A DNA stretch of 64,000 bases from Cryobacterium aureum (GCF_002954245.1 NZ_PPTG01000029.1:310001-374000), one strand, 5' to 3'. Positions 54,951 through 63,945 are shown, numbered from the stretch's first letter. Translations and numbers: made by a program. Notes: generated by a model from the letters alone, not told the origin.

Positions 54951-56147
54951 TTGGTCACCTTTAACCCGGTTCGCGAAGTGGCAAAACTGCGTGAGCATCT
55001 GGCCTCAGGAGACAAACTCATCTCCTTCCTTTTCGGAGCAGGAACTTCAAGCGCGGTCTCAGCCGCTGACGGCCAGCCGCTGTTCCCGCTGGTGTCTGGA
55101 CTGACGCGCGGTTGTCAAGAAGGCGTCGCGCTCATGGGCGCCGAATTCGCCGCAGCCTGGAAAGCCATCATCGAGGGCTTACCAGCAGAGAAGCGCACTA
55201 TTGAGGACATTCTGTCCTTCGTTCGGCAGATGCAGAGCGCCGTGCTGGATGATGACAAGCTTGCGGGGCTTTCGAAGACACAAATTTCGCAGCTCGAAAC
55301 GACGATTCGGGAGACAATTTCCCGATTGGTGCGCCCCGCCGCGGACAGATATCCAAAGACTCTGCCACACCACGCCGTAGCCCGGTGGATCCAGAAGATT
55401 GACCGGGTACACGCAGTGGAAATCTTCACAACCAACTACGACACACTGTTCGAGAGAGCGCTAGAAGACTGCAAGTTGCCGACGTTTGATGGCTTCGCTG
55501 GGACATACGAACCGTTCTTCTACCCTGCTAGCCTGCGGTTCCAGTCTGCGAGCCCCGGGTCGGATTGGACGCGCATCTGGAAGGTGCACGGTTCCGTCAC
55601 TTGGACGTCCAAGGAGAATGGAAACGGTGGGTTTTCCATCGTTCGCGGGCCCGAGAGCGCGTCCGGGGAGATGATTCTTCCTTCAGTCCTGAAATACGAC
55701 GAGTCCCGCAAGCAGCCCTACGTGGCCATGCTGGATCGACTGCGTGACGTCCTAGATAAGCGTGAGGATGGGGTGCTTGTCACCTCCGGCTATTCCTTCG
55801 CTGACCAGCACATCAATGAAATCCTCTTTGAATCGCTTGCTCACAATCCTCGTCTGCATTTGTTCGCCTTGTGCTTTGACGATCTGCCAAGTTCGAACCA
55901 ATTAATCCGGACGGCGAAGACTGCCACGAACGTCCTCGTGCTCGGCCCCAAGCGCGCGATTGTTGGCGGCCGCGAGGGAACTTGGAAGGTTGCCGATGCT
56001 GACGAAGCGGCGCTTCGTATCCCCGGGCTCTTCGACCTGGAAGCTCCCGAACCCAATGCCGAGGTTGATCTCACTTCGGGGACGCTGCGGTTGGGGGATT
56101 TCAATGTCTTCTGTGACCTCCTGGATCAGATAGCCGCCAAACCGTGA
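54951..56147 (+). CDS. SIR2-domain NADase of a SIR2-HerA defence system
   Basis: A 398-aa SIR2_2 protein. The NAD-binding FLFGAGTSSAV motif is at residues 27-37, the FTTNYDTLFERAL motif with the conserved Asn/Asp is near 160, and the catalytic His region is in IWKVHGSVTW near 208. GYSFADQHINEIL near 285 is the conserved late SIR2 motif. In SIR2-HerA systems this subunit degrades NAD+ during phage infection, with HerA forming a hexameric core. It starts at TTG 54951 with AGG seven bases upstream; a 7-codon frame (ATG 54944 to TAA) overlaps that start. Its stop overlaps the next gene by 4 bp (GTGA). Confidence 0.87.
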   Translation: MVTFNPVREVAKLREHLASGDKLISFLFGAGTSSAVSAADGQPLFPLVSGLTRGCQEGVALMGAEFAAAWKAIIEGLPAEKRTIEDILSFVRQMQSAVLDDDKLAGLSKTQISQLETTIRETISRLVRPAADRYPKTLPHHAVARWIQKIDRVHAVEIFTTNYDTLFERALEDCKLPTFDGFAGTYEPFFYPASLRFQSASPGSDWTRIWKVHGSVTWTSKENGNGGFSIVRGPESASGEMILPSVLKYDESRKQPYVAMLDRLRDVLDKREDGVLVTSGYSFADQHINEILFESLAHNPRLHLFALCFDDLPSSNQLIRTAKTATNVLVLGPKRAIVGGREGTWKVADADEAALRIPGLFDLEAPEPNAEVDLTSGTLRLGDFNVFCDLLDQIAAKP

Positions 56148-57970
56148 AGACGCAGCGATTGGCCTCGGCCACCTTTATCGGCATGGTTAACTCTGTCCGC
56201 GGAGGCGAGATCACGGTAAAGCTGCGCGACGTCCCAACGACGTTGGTCATGGTGGACGGTTCCTCACATCGAATCGGTCAAATCGGCGGATTCGTGCGGA
56301 TTCCTCTTGGTTACACGCAGCTTTACGGCGTGTGCACGCAGGTTGGTGCCGACGTTTCACGCACCGTGATGATGCCGGGTGAAATCTCCTCTGAGGAGGA
56401 TTCTGACCCCACGGGATTCCGGTGGATGACGGTCGTCTTGTTCGGCGAGTCGACTGAATCGACCTTCGAGCGAGGCGTTGGCCAGTATCCGACGGTCGGA
56501 GACGAGGCCCACCTAGTCACCTCGTCAGATATGGAAGTCATTTACTCAGGCTTGGACGTCACGACGTCGTCGGTCTCGCTGGGTCACATAGCCGGTGCTC
56601 CTGACATTCCCGCGGTGCTCAACCTAGCCGCGCTGGTCACTCGACATGCATGCGTCGTCGGGTCAACGGGCTCAGGAAAGTCAAACCTGATGGCGGTCCT
56701 CCTCCGCGGAATAGCGTCCAGCGGGCTGACGTCTGCTCGCGTCCTAGTCGTGGACCCGCACGGTGAATACTCGTCGGCACTGGAGGCTGGCACATTCACG
56801 AGCCTGTCAGTGCAAGTAGGCGCCTCAAGCGGACTACGTGTTCCCTACTGGGCCCTCGGGTTCGATGAGCTCTCTCGCGTCGCGTTCGGGCCGATGAGTG
56901 ATTCCACATCGGAATATTTCCGAGAACGCGTGCGGGCGCTCAAGGTTGAATCAGCCCTTCATCTCCGAACGCCGGTATCTGAAGAGATGGTGAGTGCAGA
57001 CTCGCCAATCCCCTTCAGCATTCGTCGCCTCTGGTTCGAACTTCGCGCGGTCGAAGATGTCACCTACATTGCGCCCGCGCAATCGACCGCTACTGAATCA
57101 ACCCCGATTCGCGGAGGCGATGCCGAAAAACTCTTGGCAACGACATATCCGAGCGCCGGGCTCGGAAGCTCCGCGCCATTCCTGAACAAACTGCGGAAAG
57201 GGATCACCAGGCAGCTCGACTATTTGAAGGCGAGACTCCTGGACCCCCGATTCACCTTCATGTTCGGGCCGGCGGACGACTACCATCCCGACCTCGAAGG
57301 CAAGGTCGCTGCCGACCTCGATGGCCTCATTTCGGGATGGATTGGGCACTCTCAGCCAATCACGATTGTCGACGTATCCGGGCTACCTCCTGAGGTTCTC
57401 GAGACCGTCGTGGGTGCAATGCTCACTTTGATTTACGAGGCTCTCTTTTGGGGGATGAACCTTGACGTGGGCGGCAAGAAACAACCGCTCCTCGTGGTCG
57501 TGGACGAAGCGCACCGATTTGTGCCATCTGGGGCGAATTCAGTCAGTTCCCGAATCTGCAATCGCATCGCCCGAGAAGGCAGGAAGTATGGTGTGGGGCT
57601 GATGGTCGTGACGCAGCGCCCGTCGGACATCGACCCCGGGATCCTAAGCCAGTGCGGATCCATGATTTCCCTGCGTGTCACTAACGGCCTGGATCGCGCA
57701 GCAGTGACGTCCACCGTTTCTGACGACCTAGGCAATCTGACGGCGCTCCTACCCTCTCTGAGAACAGGCGAATGCCTCGTGCTTGGGGACGCTCTGCAAA
57801 TTCCTTCAAGAGTGCGCGTCACAAAGGCACCCAGCCGCCCCGTCGGGGATGACCCTGTCCTGCCGCAGTCCTGGCAGCTCACCCGCCCGCCCCAAGGCGG
57901 CTATCAACTCGCGTTGGAGGGTTGGCGCGCTCAGGAATTGGCTCAACCGACCCCAGCGGTTAATCCCTGA
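56144..57970 (+). CDS. HerA-family ATPase of a SIR2-HerA defence system
   Basis: A 608-aa HerA/FtsK-like ATPase. An N-terminal HAS-barrel-like part (FIGMVNSVRGGEITVKL, GQIGGFVRIPLG) is followed by Walker A VVGSTGSGKSNLMAVLL near residue 171, VLVVDPHGEYSSAL, and Walker B PLLVVVDEAHRFVPSG near 450, then the arginine-finger and sensor region (NRIAREGRKYGVGLMVVTQR). It would assemble as a hexamer with the SIR2 subunits. It is translationally coupled to sir2 by the GTGA overlap and followed 19 bp later by a KTSC-domain gene. Confidence 0.9.
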   Translation: MKTQRLASATFIGMVNSVRGGEITVKLRDVPTTLVMVDGSSHRIGQIGGFVRIPLGYTQLYGVCTQVGADVSRTVMMPGEISSEEDSDPTGFRWMTVVLFGESTESTFERGVGQYPTVGDEAHLVTSSDMEVIYSGLDVTTSSVSLGHIAGAPDIPAVLNLAALVTRHACVVGSTGSGKSNLMAVLLRGIASSGLTSARVLVVDPHGEYSSALEAGTFTSLSVQVGASSGLRVPYWALGFDELSRVAFGPMSDSTSEYFRERVRALKVESALHLRTPVSEEMVSADSPIPFSIRRLWFELRAVEDVTYIAPAQSTATESTPIRGGDAEKLLATTYPSAGLGSSAPFLNKLRKGITRQLDYLKARLLDPRFTFMFGPADDYHPDLEGKVAADLDGLISGWIGHSQPITIVDVSGLPPEVLETVVGAMLTLIYEALFWGMNLDVGGKKQPLLVVVDEAHRFVPSGANSVSSRICNRIAREGRKYGVGLMVVTQRPSDIDPGILSQCGSMISLRVTNGLDRAAVTSTVSDDLGNLTALLPSLRTGECLVLGDALQIPSRVRVTKAPSRPVGDDPVLPQSWQLTRPPQGGYQLALEGWRAQELAQPTPAVNP

Positions 57971-57989
57971 AAGCACAGTAAGGACGACA

Positions 57990-58205
57990 ATGCCGGAAAT
58001 GATCCCCACGCCCGAGAGCTCGAACGTCGAAGCCATTGGCTACGATGAGCGCAACGAAGAGGTGTGGGTCACGTTTCGCACTTCCGGCACGTACTCCTAC
58101 CCCGGCGTACCGGAGCACGTCTGGGAGCAGTTTCAACAAGCCGATTCAAAGGGCAGGTTCGTCAACATGGTCCTCAAAGTAGATTTCGTCGGCAATAGGG
58201 CATAA
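57990..58205 (+). CDS. Small KTSC-domain protein, third gene of the SIR2-HerA operon
   Basis: A 71-aa protein consisting of a single KTSC domain (named after the C-terminal part of some lysyl-tRNA synthetases). NVEAIGYDERNEEVWVTFRT, the conserved YxY in GTYSYPGVPEHVW and a late NMVLKVDF define it. TAAGGACGAC just before ATG 57990 is the ribosome-binding site. The 19-bp gap after herA suggests cotranscription. KTSC proteins also occur as free-standing genes without known function, so a role in defence is only inferred from the operon. Confidence 0.82.
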   Translation: MPEMIPTPESSNVEAIGYDERNEEVWVTFRTSGTYSYPGVPEHVWEQFQQADSKGRFVNMVLKVDFVGNRA

Positions 58206-58462
58206 CCCGACACCTCACCGATAACGTTCGACTATGTCAACAAGTAAAGAGGCTATGGCAGAATCTGCCGAATGGAGCTCCCGTCATGTCCTGTCTCATC
58301 TAAGTCAAGTCAGTCTCATTTTTGACATCTATGCTGCTTGACGCCAGGGACAGCTTGGACCGAGCCGCTCCTGCTGCATCTGGGCCTCGCAGCGTAAACA
58401 CGTCGGGCTCGGACCCGGAGCTGAGTGAATCGGCAAGTTGACGTCAACGCCGTAAACAAAAT
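58206..58462. other. Stretch after the KTSC gene without a recognised gene
   Basis: Lower in GC than the flanks, with no supported frame or hairpin of note. The stop codon of the split gene (minus strand) is at 58463-58465. Confidence 0.4.
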
Positions 58463-58656
58463 CTAAGTCGGGGGAACTGACGCAAACGAGGCGACCGCCG
58501 ACTCGAAATGATCAAACATGACGTGCCGTCGCGGCGCCTCTATATTCATGACTTCAAAAGCAGAACCACGTTTTTCGATGTAACCGAGCACCTTCTTGGG
58601 TGACCTTTCGTGGCAGCGGCGGTCGCCGACACGCCATTCATGATCGGACAGACTGC

Positions 58657-58661
58657 GGACC
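58657..58661. repeat. Target-site duplication, left copy (GGACC)
   Basis: GGACC directly before the left end TGTTAACG; the same five bases follow the right end at 60810-60814. Confidence 0.9.
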
Positions 58662-58714
58662 TGTTAACGCCAACTGAAAATGGGGCCATTTGTGCCAACT
58701 GAAAACAGGGCCAC
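58662..58714. repeat. IS21 left terminal inverted repeat
   Basis: About 53 bp; matches the complement of 60757-60809 with roughly ten differences. It contains two related copies of the (G)CCAACTGAAAA..GGGCCA word. Confidence 0.88.
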
Positions 58715-58726
58715 TTTCGTGTGGTT

Positions 58727-59491
58727 CTAGTGTGCCGTAGTTGCGGCGGGTTGGTGTTGCTTGAGCCGGTAACTGTTGCCTTTGAGGCTGATGACGTCGG
58801 CGTGGTGAACGATGCGGTCGATCATGGCGGAGGCGATGGTGAGGTCGCCGAATACGTCGCCCCAGCGAGCGAACGGTAGGTTGCTCGTCAAGATCAGCGA
58901 CGCGTGTTCGTAGCGGGAAGACACCAGTTGGAAGAACAGGTTCGCGGCGTCCTGGTCAAAGGGGATGTAGCCGACCTCGTCGACGATAAGCAAGCTGTAG
59001 CGGCGTAGCCGGGTCAATTCGGCGGCGAGTTTGCCCCGCGAGTGGGCTTCTTGAAGTCGGGCGACCCAGCCTGTCGCAGTATCGAAGAGGACCCGGTGGC
59101 CAGCCTTGGCGGCCTTGATCCCGATGCCGACGGCGAGGTGCGTTTTCCCGGTTCCAGGAGGGCCGAGCAGGACAACGTTCTTCGCTTCGGTGAGGAACAC
59201 ACTCGTGCCCAGGTGCGCGATGAGGTTCCGGTCGGCAGAGGGCTGGTGCTCAAAGTTGAAGTCCTCGAGGGTCTTGAACCCCGGAAACCTCGCGGCATTG
59301 ATCCGAAGTCCGGCACCAGAGGCTTCGCGTTCGGATACTTCTTTGGAGAGCACCGCGGCGAGGTATTCCTCGTGGGACCAACCCGCGTCGCGGGCCTGGT
59401 CGCCGAGGCGGCGGAACGCTTCGCTGATCCGGGGTGCTCTTAAGGCGCGGGCGTAGTACTCGATCTGCGAGGCCGCTTCCGGGCCGATCAT
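58727..59491 (-). CDS. istB: IS21 helper ATPase IstB
   Basis: A 254-aa AAA+ protein. Walker A VVLLGPPGTGKTHLAVGIG, Walker B LLIVDEVGYIPFDQDAANLF and sensor-1 SLILTSNLPFARWGDVFGD are present, as in DnaC-like IstB proteins that assist the transposase in target selection. It overlaps the end of istA by 4 bp. Confidence 0.96.
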   Translation of the reverse strand: MIGPEAASQIEYYARALRAPRISEAFRRLGDQARDAGWSHEEYLAAVLSKEVSEREASGAGLRINAARFPGFKTLEDFNFEHQPSADRNLIAHLGTSVFLTEAKNVVLLGPPGTGKTHLAVGIGIKAAKAGHRVLFDTATGWVARLQEAHSRGKLAAELTRLRRYSLLIVDEVGYIPFDQDAANLFFQLVSSRYEHASLILTSNLPFARWGDVFGDLTIASAMIDRIVHHADVISLKGNSYRLKQHQPAATTAH

Positions 59492-60741
59492 GACGCGACC
59501 GCTAGGTTGTCCGGGGCGGTCTCGAGGTCAACGTCAATGTCAACACGGAACAGGTCGTCGTAGCGGGCCAGCGAAGCCGTCTCGACGACGGCCGTGATGA
59601 CGGGCCGGCGGGCGCGTTGGGCTTGGAACTGGGTGCGTAATTCGGCCGCGCGGGCAACGTGGGCGGGGTCGGTGACGGTCAGGTGCCGCGCCCACTTCCG
59701 GCAGTGCGCGGCGATCAGGACTCCGTCGTGATGAACAGAGATGGTGTCTAGGCTCGCGCTGACGTCCACGACGCGGCCGATCATGGCCGGGTCGACGGAG
59801 TAGTCGTTACTGAACGCACGAACGTAATAGTCCCTCGGCAGTCGGATGCTGTTGCGAAACATCACCTCAGGTGCCATCGGCGGGAGCCCGCGCATCGCAG
59901 CCCGATCACGGCTGATGAGGTCGTTGGGTCGGCCCCGGCGGGACCGGGACAGACGGTTGTTCGCCAGGGGCAACCACGCGGCGAGCTGCTCGTTGAAGTC
60001 ATCGGGCGAGGTGAACGTGCGCCCTGACATGAAGCGGCTGCGGAAGAACCGATTCATGCGTTCAACCATGCCCTTGGACTCCGGATCTCGCGCTTTGAGC
60101 AGCTTGATCTGGGTGCCCAGCGTGCCCGCGAACGCGGCTGCCGGTTCGGTGAGTTTCCCGCGCCCGATCCCTGACTCGTTGTCCCACGTCAACCGGGCAG
60201 GGACAGCTTCGGCTTCCCGCAGCAACGACCACATCCCGCCCAGCAGATCTGGCGTCGTCCGCGACGGCAACATGCGCGCCTGAATGAACCCGGAAAACGT
60301 CGACGTCATCACCAACACCGGCGGCGCAGCCGCCTGGTCATGACCCATCGGGAGGTCCTCGTGCGGGAACCAGAGATCACATTGAATCTGAAACCCGGGC
60401 GGGTGCACCAGTCGATCCGCGGGGTCCGGCACCACGTATTCCGGGCGGAGCCTGGCGACCTTGGACCGAAACAACGAGGGCGACCCCGACCACCCCACCC
60501 GCTCGGCTGCGGTCGCGGCCGGCATCATCGGCGTGGCCGCGAGCAACACCCGAACCTGACTGGCGAACGCGTCAAAACTCGACCCCGTCGGCTCCCGCTG
60601 ATACGTCGGCGACCGATCCACAGCCAACGCCCGATCGACCGTTCCGCGCGACACCCCAACCAGCCGCGCGATCTCCCGTTTCGAATGCTTCCCCGTCAAA
60701 TGCAGGTGGCGAATCTCAGCCCAATCATCCAATTTGATCAC
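59488..60741 (-). CDS. istA: IS21 transposase IstA
   Basis: A 417-aa transposase with an N-terminal HTH (HSKREIARLVGVSRGTVDRA) and an rve/DDE catalytic core: the first Asp in FQIQCDLWFPHED, the second in RLTWDNESGIG, and the Glu in KGMVERMNRFFRSRF. A C-terminal DNA-binding part follows. The three acidic residues are all present, so it should be functional. Confidence 0.96.
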   Translation of the reverse strand: MIKLDDWAEIRHLHLTGKHSKREIARLVGVSRGTVDRALAVDRSPTYQREPTGSSFDAFASQVRVLLAATPMMPAATAAERVGWSGSPSLFRSKVARLRPEYVVPDPADRLVHPPGFQIQCDLWFPHEDLPMGHDQAAAPPVLVMTSTFSGFIQARMLPSRTTPDLLGGMWSLLREAEAVPARLTWDNESGIGRGKLTEPAAAFAGTLGTQIKLLKARDPESKGMVERMNRFFRSRFMSGRTFTSPDDFNEQLAAWLPLANNRLSRSRRGRPNDLISRDRAAMRGLPPMAPEVMFRNSIRLPRDYYVRAFSNDYSVDPAMIGRVVDVSASLDTISVHHDGVLIAAHCRKWARHLTVTDPAHVARAAELRTQFQAQRARRPVITAVVETASLARYDDLFRVDIDVDLETAPDNLAVAS

Positions 60742-60756
60742 CTTCCATAATGGTTG

Positions 60757-60809
60757 GTGGCCCTATTTTCAGTTGGCGTTCTTGGCCCTATTTTCAGTCG
60801 GCGTTAACA
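60757..60809. repeat. IS21 right terminal inverted repeat
   Basis: Complement of the left repeat; ends CGTTAACA at 60809, followed by the second GGACC copy. Confidence 0.88.
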
Positions 60810-60814
60810 GGACC
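60810..60814. repeat. Target-site duplication, right copy (GGACC)
   Basis: Identical to 58657-58661. Confidence 0.9.
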
Positions 60815-60862
60815 TCGAGATCTCCCGTTGCGCACGGTTCATGATCCTGATTCGACATTGAA

Positions 60863-61414
60863 TCTCCTTCGTGATGAGCAGCCCGGACCGGCGGTACCTC
60901 AACCAACTCCGATGCCGCTTGCATCTCCCACCCAACATAGCCCCCTCCTATGGCGGCATGCCGTTGCCAGCACATGCAGCGCCAACCAATCGCCGTCATC
61001 GGCGACAGCGCTGCGCAAAGTCCGAACCGACTTCACGCAGACGGTGTGTCGGCGGCCATGACAGGCTGGGCGTTTTCCAGCCAACGTCGCAACACCTGAG
61101 TTTTAGGAGTAGCGATGACAGACGGTTCCCGAAGCCGCAAGAAGGTGACCGGCGCTGCCGATGGTAGAGACGCGCGTTGAATATGCTCGGCTAATGAGGC
61201 AAGGAATCAGTAACGCCTAGGCGTGCCGAATGTTGAAGATCAACCGGCGTACGGGGATGCGTTGGCGTCACGGCCGGACTGTGAAGAACGCCCAGGGGCG
61301 TTGATTGTGGGCGCTAGATCCTGTGCAGGGCTTGTGAACGATCTTCCCTTCTATCGGCGTTGGAATCGTCCTCTGGGCGATAATCATCGGGGTACAGGCC
61401 GTAAAAAGTACGCC
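60863..61414. other. Gene-free stretch between the island and the mycofactocin locus
   Basis: Short frames exist but none has a start with a ribosome-binding site, GC-biased third positions or family similarity. The first part would hold the promoter of the split gene. Confidence 0.5.
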
Positions 61415-63085
61415 TTACATTCCGCGGCGAATAAAGTCGGCCACGCGCTCCCCGATGAGAACGGCGGTCGCGGCCGGTCCGCGCATGGGCGTGGTCGGCA
61501 GGATCGAGGTGTCGGCGACGCGCAACCCCTCGACACCGTGCACGCGCCCGTATTGATCGACGACGGCCCCAGGATCATCTGCTGGCCCAAACCGTGCACT
61601 GCCGCAGAGGTGAATGGCGGTGCCCAAGTGGGAGCGCAGCCAATCATCGAGCAGTTCATCGCTCTCGAGCACGGTGTCGGTCAGTTCGGTCAATCGCTTA
61701 AACAGGTGCCCGTAGGCATCTGTTCGCAGCAAATGTACCGCCACCCGCACAGCTTCGCGCATGCGTTTGAGGTCGTGTTTGGTCGAGAGGTAGTTGTAGT
61801 CGATGCGCGGTTGCACGTCTGGGTCGTCCGACTCGAGGCTGATACGTCCGCGCGAGGTCTCTGACTGCACGGCGACGAGCAGCGCGAGGTCCCCCCGGTG
61901 AGCGATCTGGTTCGCGAAGCGCCGCATCGACACCCCGCGCATCGCCCGAAGTGATCGAAGCGGATGCCTCGCTGCGGCGCGTACCCCGACCATGATGCCG
62001 CGCGCGCTGCCAGTCAACAGATACCCCATCGGTTTAAGCATCGGGAGAATCTCCAGATTTCCGGGCGCAGTAGAACCGGTCGCCGTGAAGTTCAGGCACG
62101 ACGCCATCGACTGCGACGTGCGATAGTCAACGATCTGTCGGCGCGGCTGCCACAGCACGGCGATATCCGGGTGATCACTGAAATTCGCCCCGACCCCGGG
62201 CAAGTCGCGCACGACTGAAATGTTAAATTGTTCCAGTTGCTCCCGGGGGCCCACCCCTGAGACCAGCAGCAGGTGAGGTGATTTGATCGCGCCTGCCGAG
62301 AGCACAATCTCTCGGCCTCGCAGCTGAACGATCCCGCCGCCTCGCGCGACCTCAACACCGATAGCTCGCGTTCCCTCGAACAGTACACGGCGCACGTAGC
62401 TGTCACCCGACACCGTGAGGTTTCTGCGGTGCCGCACCGGATTCAGGTAGGCGATCCCGGTGTTCTGACGCACGCCGTCGAGCGTGTTCATCGGGAGCGG
62501 TCCGTGTCCCGGAATACCCTGATCGTTCTTGTCAGGTTCGTCGGCGAAGCCCAGCTCCACGGCCGCCGCGCGAAAAGCGACGGTCACTGGATGGTCCTGC
62601 GGAGGCCGACCGACGACCATCGGCCCCGCACCACCGTGAACGGCGGACTCGCCATACTGCAGGTCGGTTTCGATCCGGCGATAGAACGGCAATACCTTTT
62701 CCCAGGCCCATTCGGGTGACCCGATAGACCAGGAATCAAAGTCGGCTTTTCTGGCGCGAATGAAGTACGAGCCGTTGATCGTCGATGATCCACCGAGGAT
62801 CCGGCCGCGCGCGATTGAGTAGGGCAGTTTCGGTATGAGATTACCTGTGAACGACCAATTCTGCGGATGTCCCGGCATTGCTCCCTGCACGGTTCCAGCA
62901 TCGAGTAACTCGGGCGGGAATTCGGCGGCGGACCGCGGCACCGGTCCTGCCTCAAGGAGCAGCACCCGTCTCTCGGGATCTTCACTCAGTCGGGCTGCGA
63001 GTGGGGCTCCGGCTGCGCCGGCACCGACCACGATCACGTCATAGTTCGCGTTCGTCAAGTCCGACACCGGTACTCGTGGGTTCAT
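61415..63085 (-). CDS. mftG: GMC-family mycofactocin-associated dehydrogenase MftG
   Basis: A 556-aa GMC flavoprotein. FAD-binding VIVVGAGAAGAPLAARLSED at the N-terminus, GRILGGSSTINGSYFIRAR, and the GMC signature VLSAGAIKSPHLLLVSGVGP are present. Near the C-terminus HLGTAIHLCGSARFG carries the catalytic His, and YGRVHGVEGLRVADTSILPT and AATAVLIGERVADFI are typical of the MftG subfamily. MftG reoxidises mycofactocinol, linking alcohol oxidation to respiration. Its start overlaps the mftR stop by 4 bp, so the two are coexpressed. Confidence 0.9.
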   Translation of the reverse strand: MNPRVPVSDLTNANYDVIVVGAGAAGAPLAARLSEDPERRVLLLEAGPVPRSAAEFPPELLDAGTVQGAMPGHPQNWSFTGNLIPKLPYSIARGRILGGSSTINGSYFIRARKADFDSWSIGSPEWAWEKVLPFYRRIETDLQYGESAVHGGAGPMVVGRPPQDHPVTVAFRAAAVELGFADEPDKNDQGIPGHGPLPMNTLDGVRQNTGIAYLNPVRHRRNLTVSGDSYVRRVLFEGTRAIGVEVARGGGIVQLRGREIVLSAGAIKSPHLLLVSGVGPREQLEQFNISVVRDLPGVGANFSDHPDIAVLWQPRRQIVDYRTSQSMASCLNFTATGSTAPGNLEILPMLKPMGYLLTGSARGIMVGVRAAARHPLRSLRAMRGVSMRRFANQIAHRGDLALLVAVQSETSRGRISLESDDPDVQPRIDYNYLSTKHDLKRMREAVRVAVHLLRTDAYGHLFKRLTELTDTVLESDELLDDWLRSHLGTAIHLCGSARFGPADDPGAVVDQYGRVHGVEGLRVADTSILPTTPMRGPAATAVLIGERVADFIRRGM

Positions 63086-63714
63086 GCCTGTCCTCCGGGT
63101 CCAACTGTTGGTAATTCACCCGACGTGAAACCCTCCTTGAGCAGGAGCAAGGCCGACTCGAGCAGCTCAATGAGGTTGGAGCCGTCAGTTCTGAGCCACT
63201 GCTCGTACGCGGCGAGCGATGCACCGAGGAATACCCAGCCGATCACTGTCGGTTCGATCGCGTCGACGGCGACTCCCAAGCGGCCAGCCGCGAAATCCGA
63301 CACCACCAGGCGCCACTCGGCATATCGCAGCGTGGAGTGCGCCACGAGCGCAGGAACGTTCAGCAGCAGGTTCATCCGCTCGCGATGAAAGGGGACTTCT
63401 TCTGACGGAAATCGATTGAATTCGACGACCGCCCGGGCGAGCGCATCGACGAGAGACACGGTCGTGTCCGTAGCAGCGAGGAACGCGCGCATACGCGCGA
63501 GTTCAGCGTCAAAGTCACCCCAGGGCAGATCGTTCTTGGAGGGAAAGTAGCGAAACAGGGTTCGACGCCCAATTCCGGCGGCGGTGGCAATGTCGTCGAC
63601 GGTCGTCTGGTCGAAACCGTGCTCGAGAAAAAGCCGAAGTGCTACGTGGCTCAGGGCGGCGCGGGTCGTCAGCGGCTGTCGGCCCATCCGCGGTGCCACA
63701 GAGCATTCATTCAT
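63082..63714 (-). CDS. mftR: TetR-family regulator MftR
   Basis: A 210-aa TetR protein with the HTH FLEHGFDQTTVDDIATAAGI, GRRTLFRYFPSKNDLPWGD, and a C-terminal MftR-like ligand domain. It sits beside mftA on the opposite strand, as in known mycofactocin loci, where MftR represses the cluster and responds to long-chain acyl-CoA. The start is taken at ATG 63714. Confidence 0.9.
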   Translation of the reverse strand: MNECSVAPRMGRQPLTTRAALSHVALRLFLEHGFDQTTVDDIATAAGIGRRTLFRYFPSKNDLPWGDFDAELARMRAFLAATDTTVSLVDALARAVVEFNRFPSEEVPFHRERMNLLLNVPALVAHSTLRYAEWRLVVSDFAAGRLGVAVDAIEPTVIGWVFLGASLAAYEQWLRTDGSNLIELLESALLLLKEGFTSGELPTVGPGGQA

Positions 63715-63736
63715 TTGTTTTCATCCCTGTACTTTC

Positions 63737-63749
63737 GGCACTGAGTGCC
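63737..63749. promoter_or_regulatory. Candidate MftR operator (GGCACTGAGTGCC)
   Basis: A perfect 13-bp palindrome with arms GGCACT/AGTGCC around one G, in the 99-bp gap between the mftR and mftA starts. It could control both promoters. Confidence 0.65.
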
Positions 63750-63813
63750 ACTAGTCTGGTGCATGCACGAGATTTTCGCCACTGATGTCGATTTCTATCG
63801 CAAGGAGAACCGC

Positions 63814-63945
63814 ATGGTTTCCGCAAAAAAGACCAGCCCCACCGAATCCGCAACCGCCGGCGCTGAACATTCTGCGGCGTTGGATCTCGAATCCGATACC
63901 CTGGTCGAGGAGATCTCGATCGACGGCATGTGCGGCGTCTACTAA
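63814..63945 (+). CDS. mftA: Mycofactocin precursor peptide MftA
   Basis: A 43-aa peptide ending in the conserved IDGMCGVY core. The final Val-Tyr is decarboxylated and cross-linked by the radical-SAM enzyme MftC with the chaperone MftB, then cut off by MftE and matured to the redox cofactor mycofactocin. The leader is rich in Ala, Thr and Glu (KKTSPTESATAGAEHSAALD). ATG 63814 is preceded by AAGGAGA at 63802-63808, which decides the start over an upstream in-frame ATG. mftB and further genes must lie beyond the window. Confidence 0.96.
   Translation: MVSAKKTSPTESATAGAEHSAALDLESDTLVEEISIDGMCGVY

Larger units (their letters stand above)
58662..60809. mobile_element. IS21-family insertion sequence, complete
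   Basis: A 2148-bp element with istA and istB on the minus strand, terminal inverted repeats starting TGTTAACGCC, TG...CA ends, and a perfect 5-bp duplication. Both ends carry two copies of a GCCAACTGAAAATAGGGCCA-like word, the multiple terminal repeats typical of IS21. Both genes are open, so it is probably active. Confidence 0.95.
58463..60862 (-). pseudogene. Small gene of about 80 codons split by the IS21 element
   Basis: The 5' part starts at ATG 60862 with GAAGGAG upstream and reads MSNQDHEPCATGDLEV. Removing the element (58662-60809) and one copy of the 5-bp target duplication joins this in frame to RSLSDHEWRVGDRRC, a middle segment PKKVLGYIEKRGSAFEVMNI and an end FDHFESAVASFASVPPT, with the stop at 58463. 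The joined protein is 80 aa, soluble and of unknown function. The perfect restoration shows that the insertion is recent. Confidence 0.85.

Noticed and set aside
61223-61864. Plus-strand frame of 213 codons across the end of mftG
   Set aside because: Most of it is antisense to mftG and the rest has no start signal or similarity.
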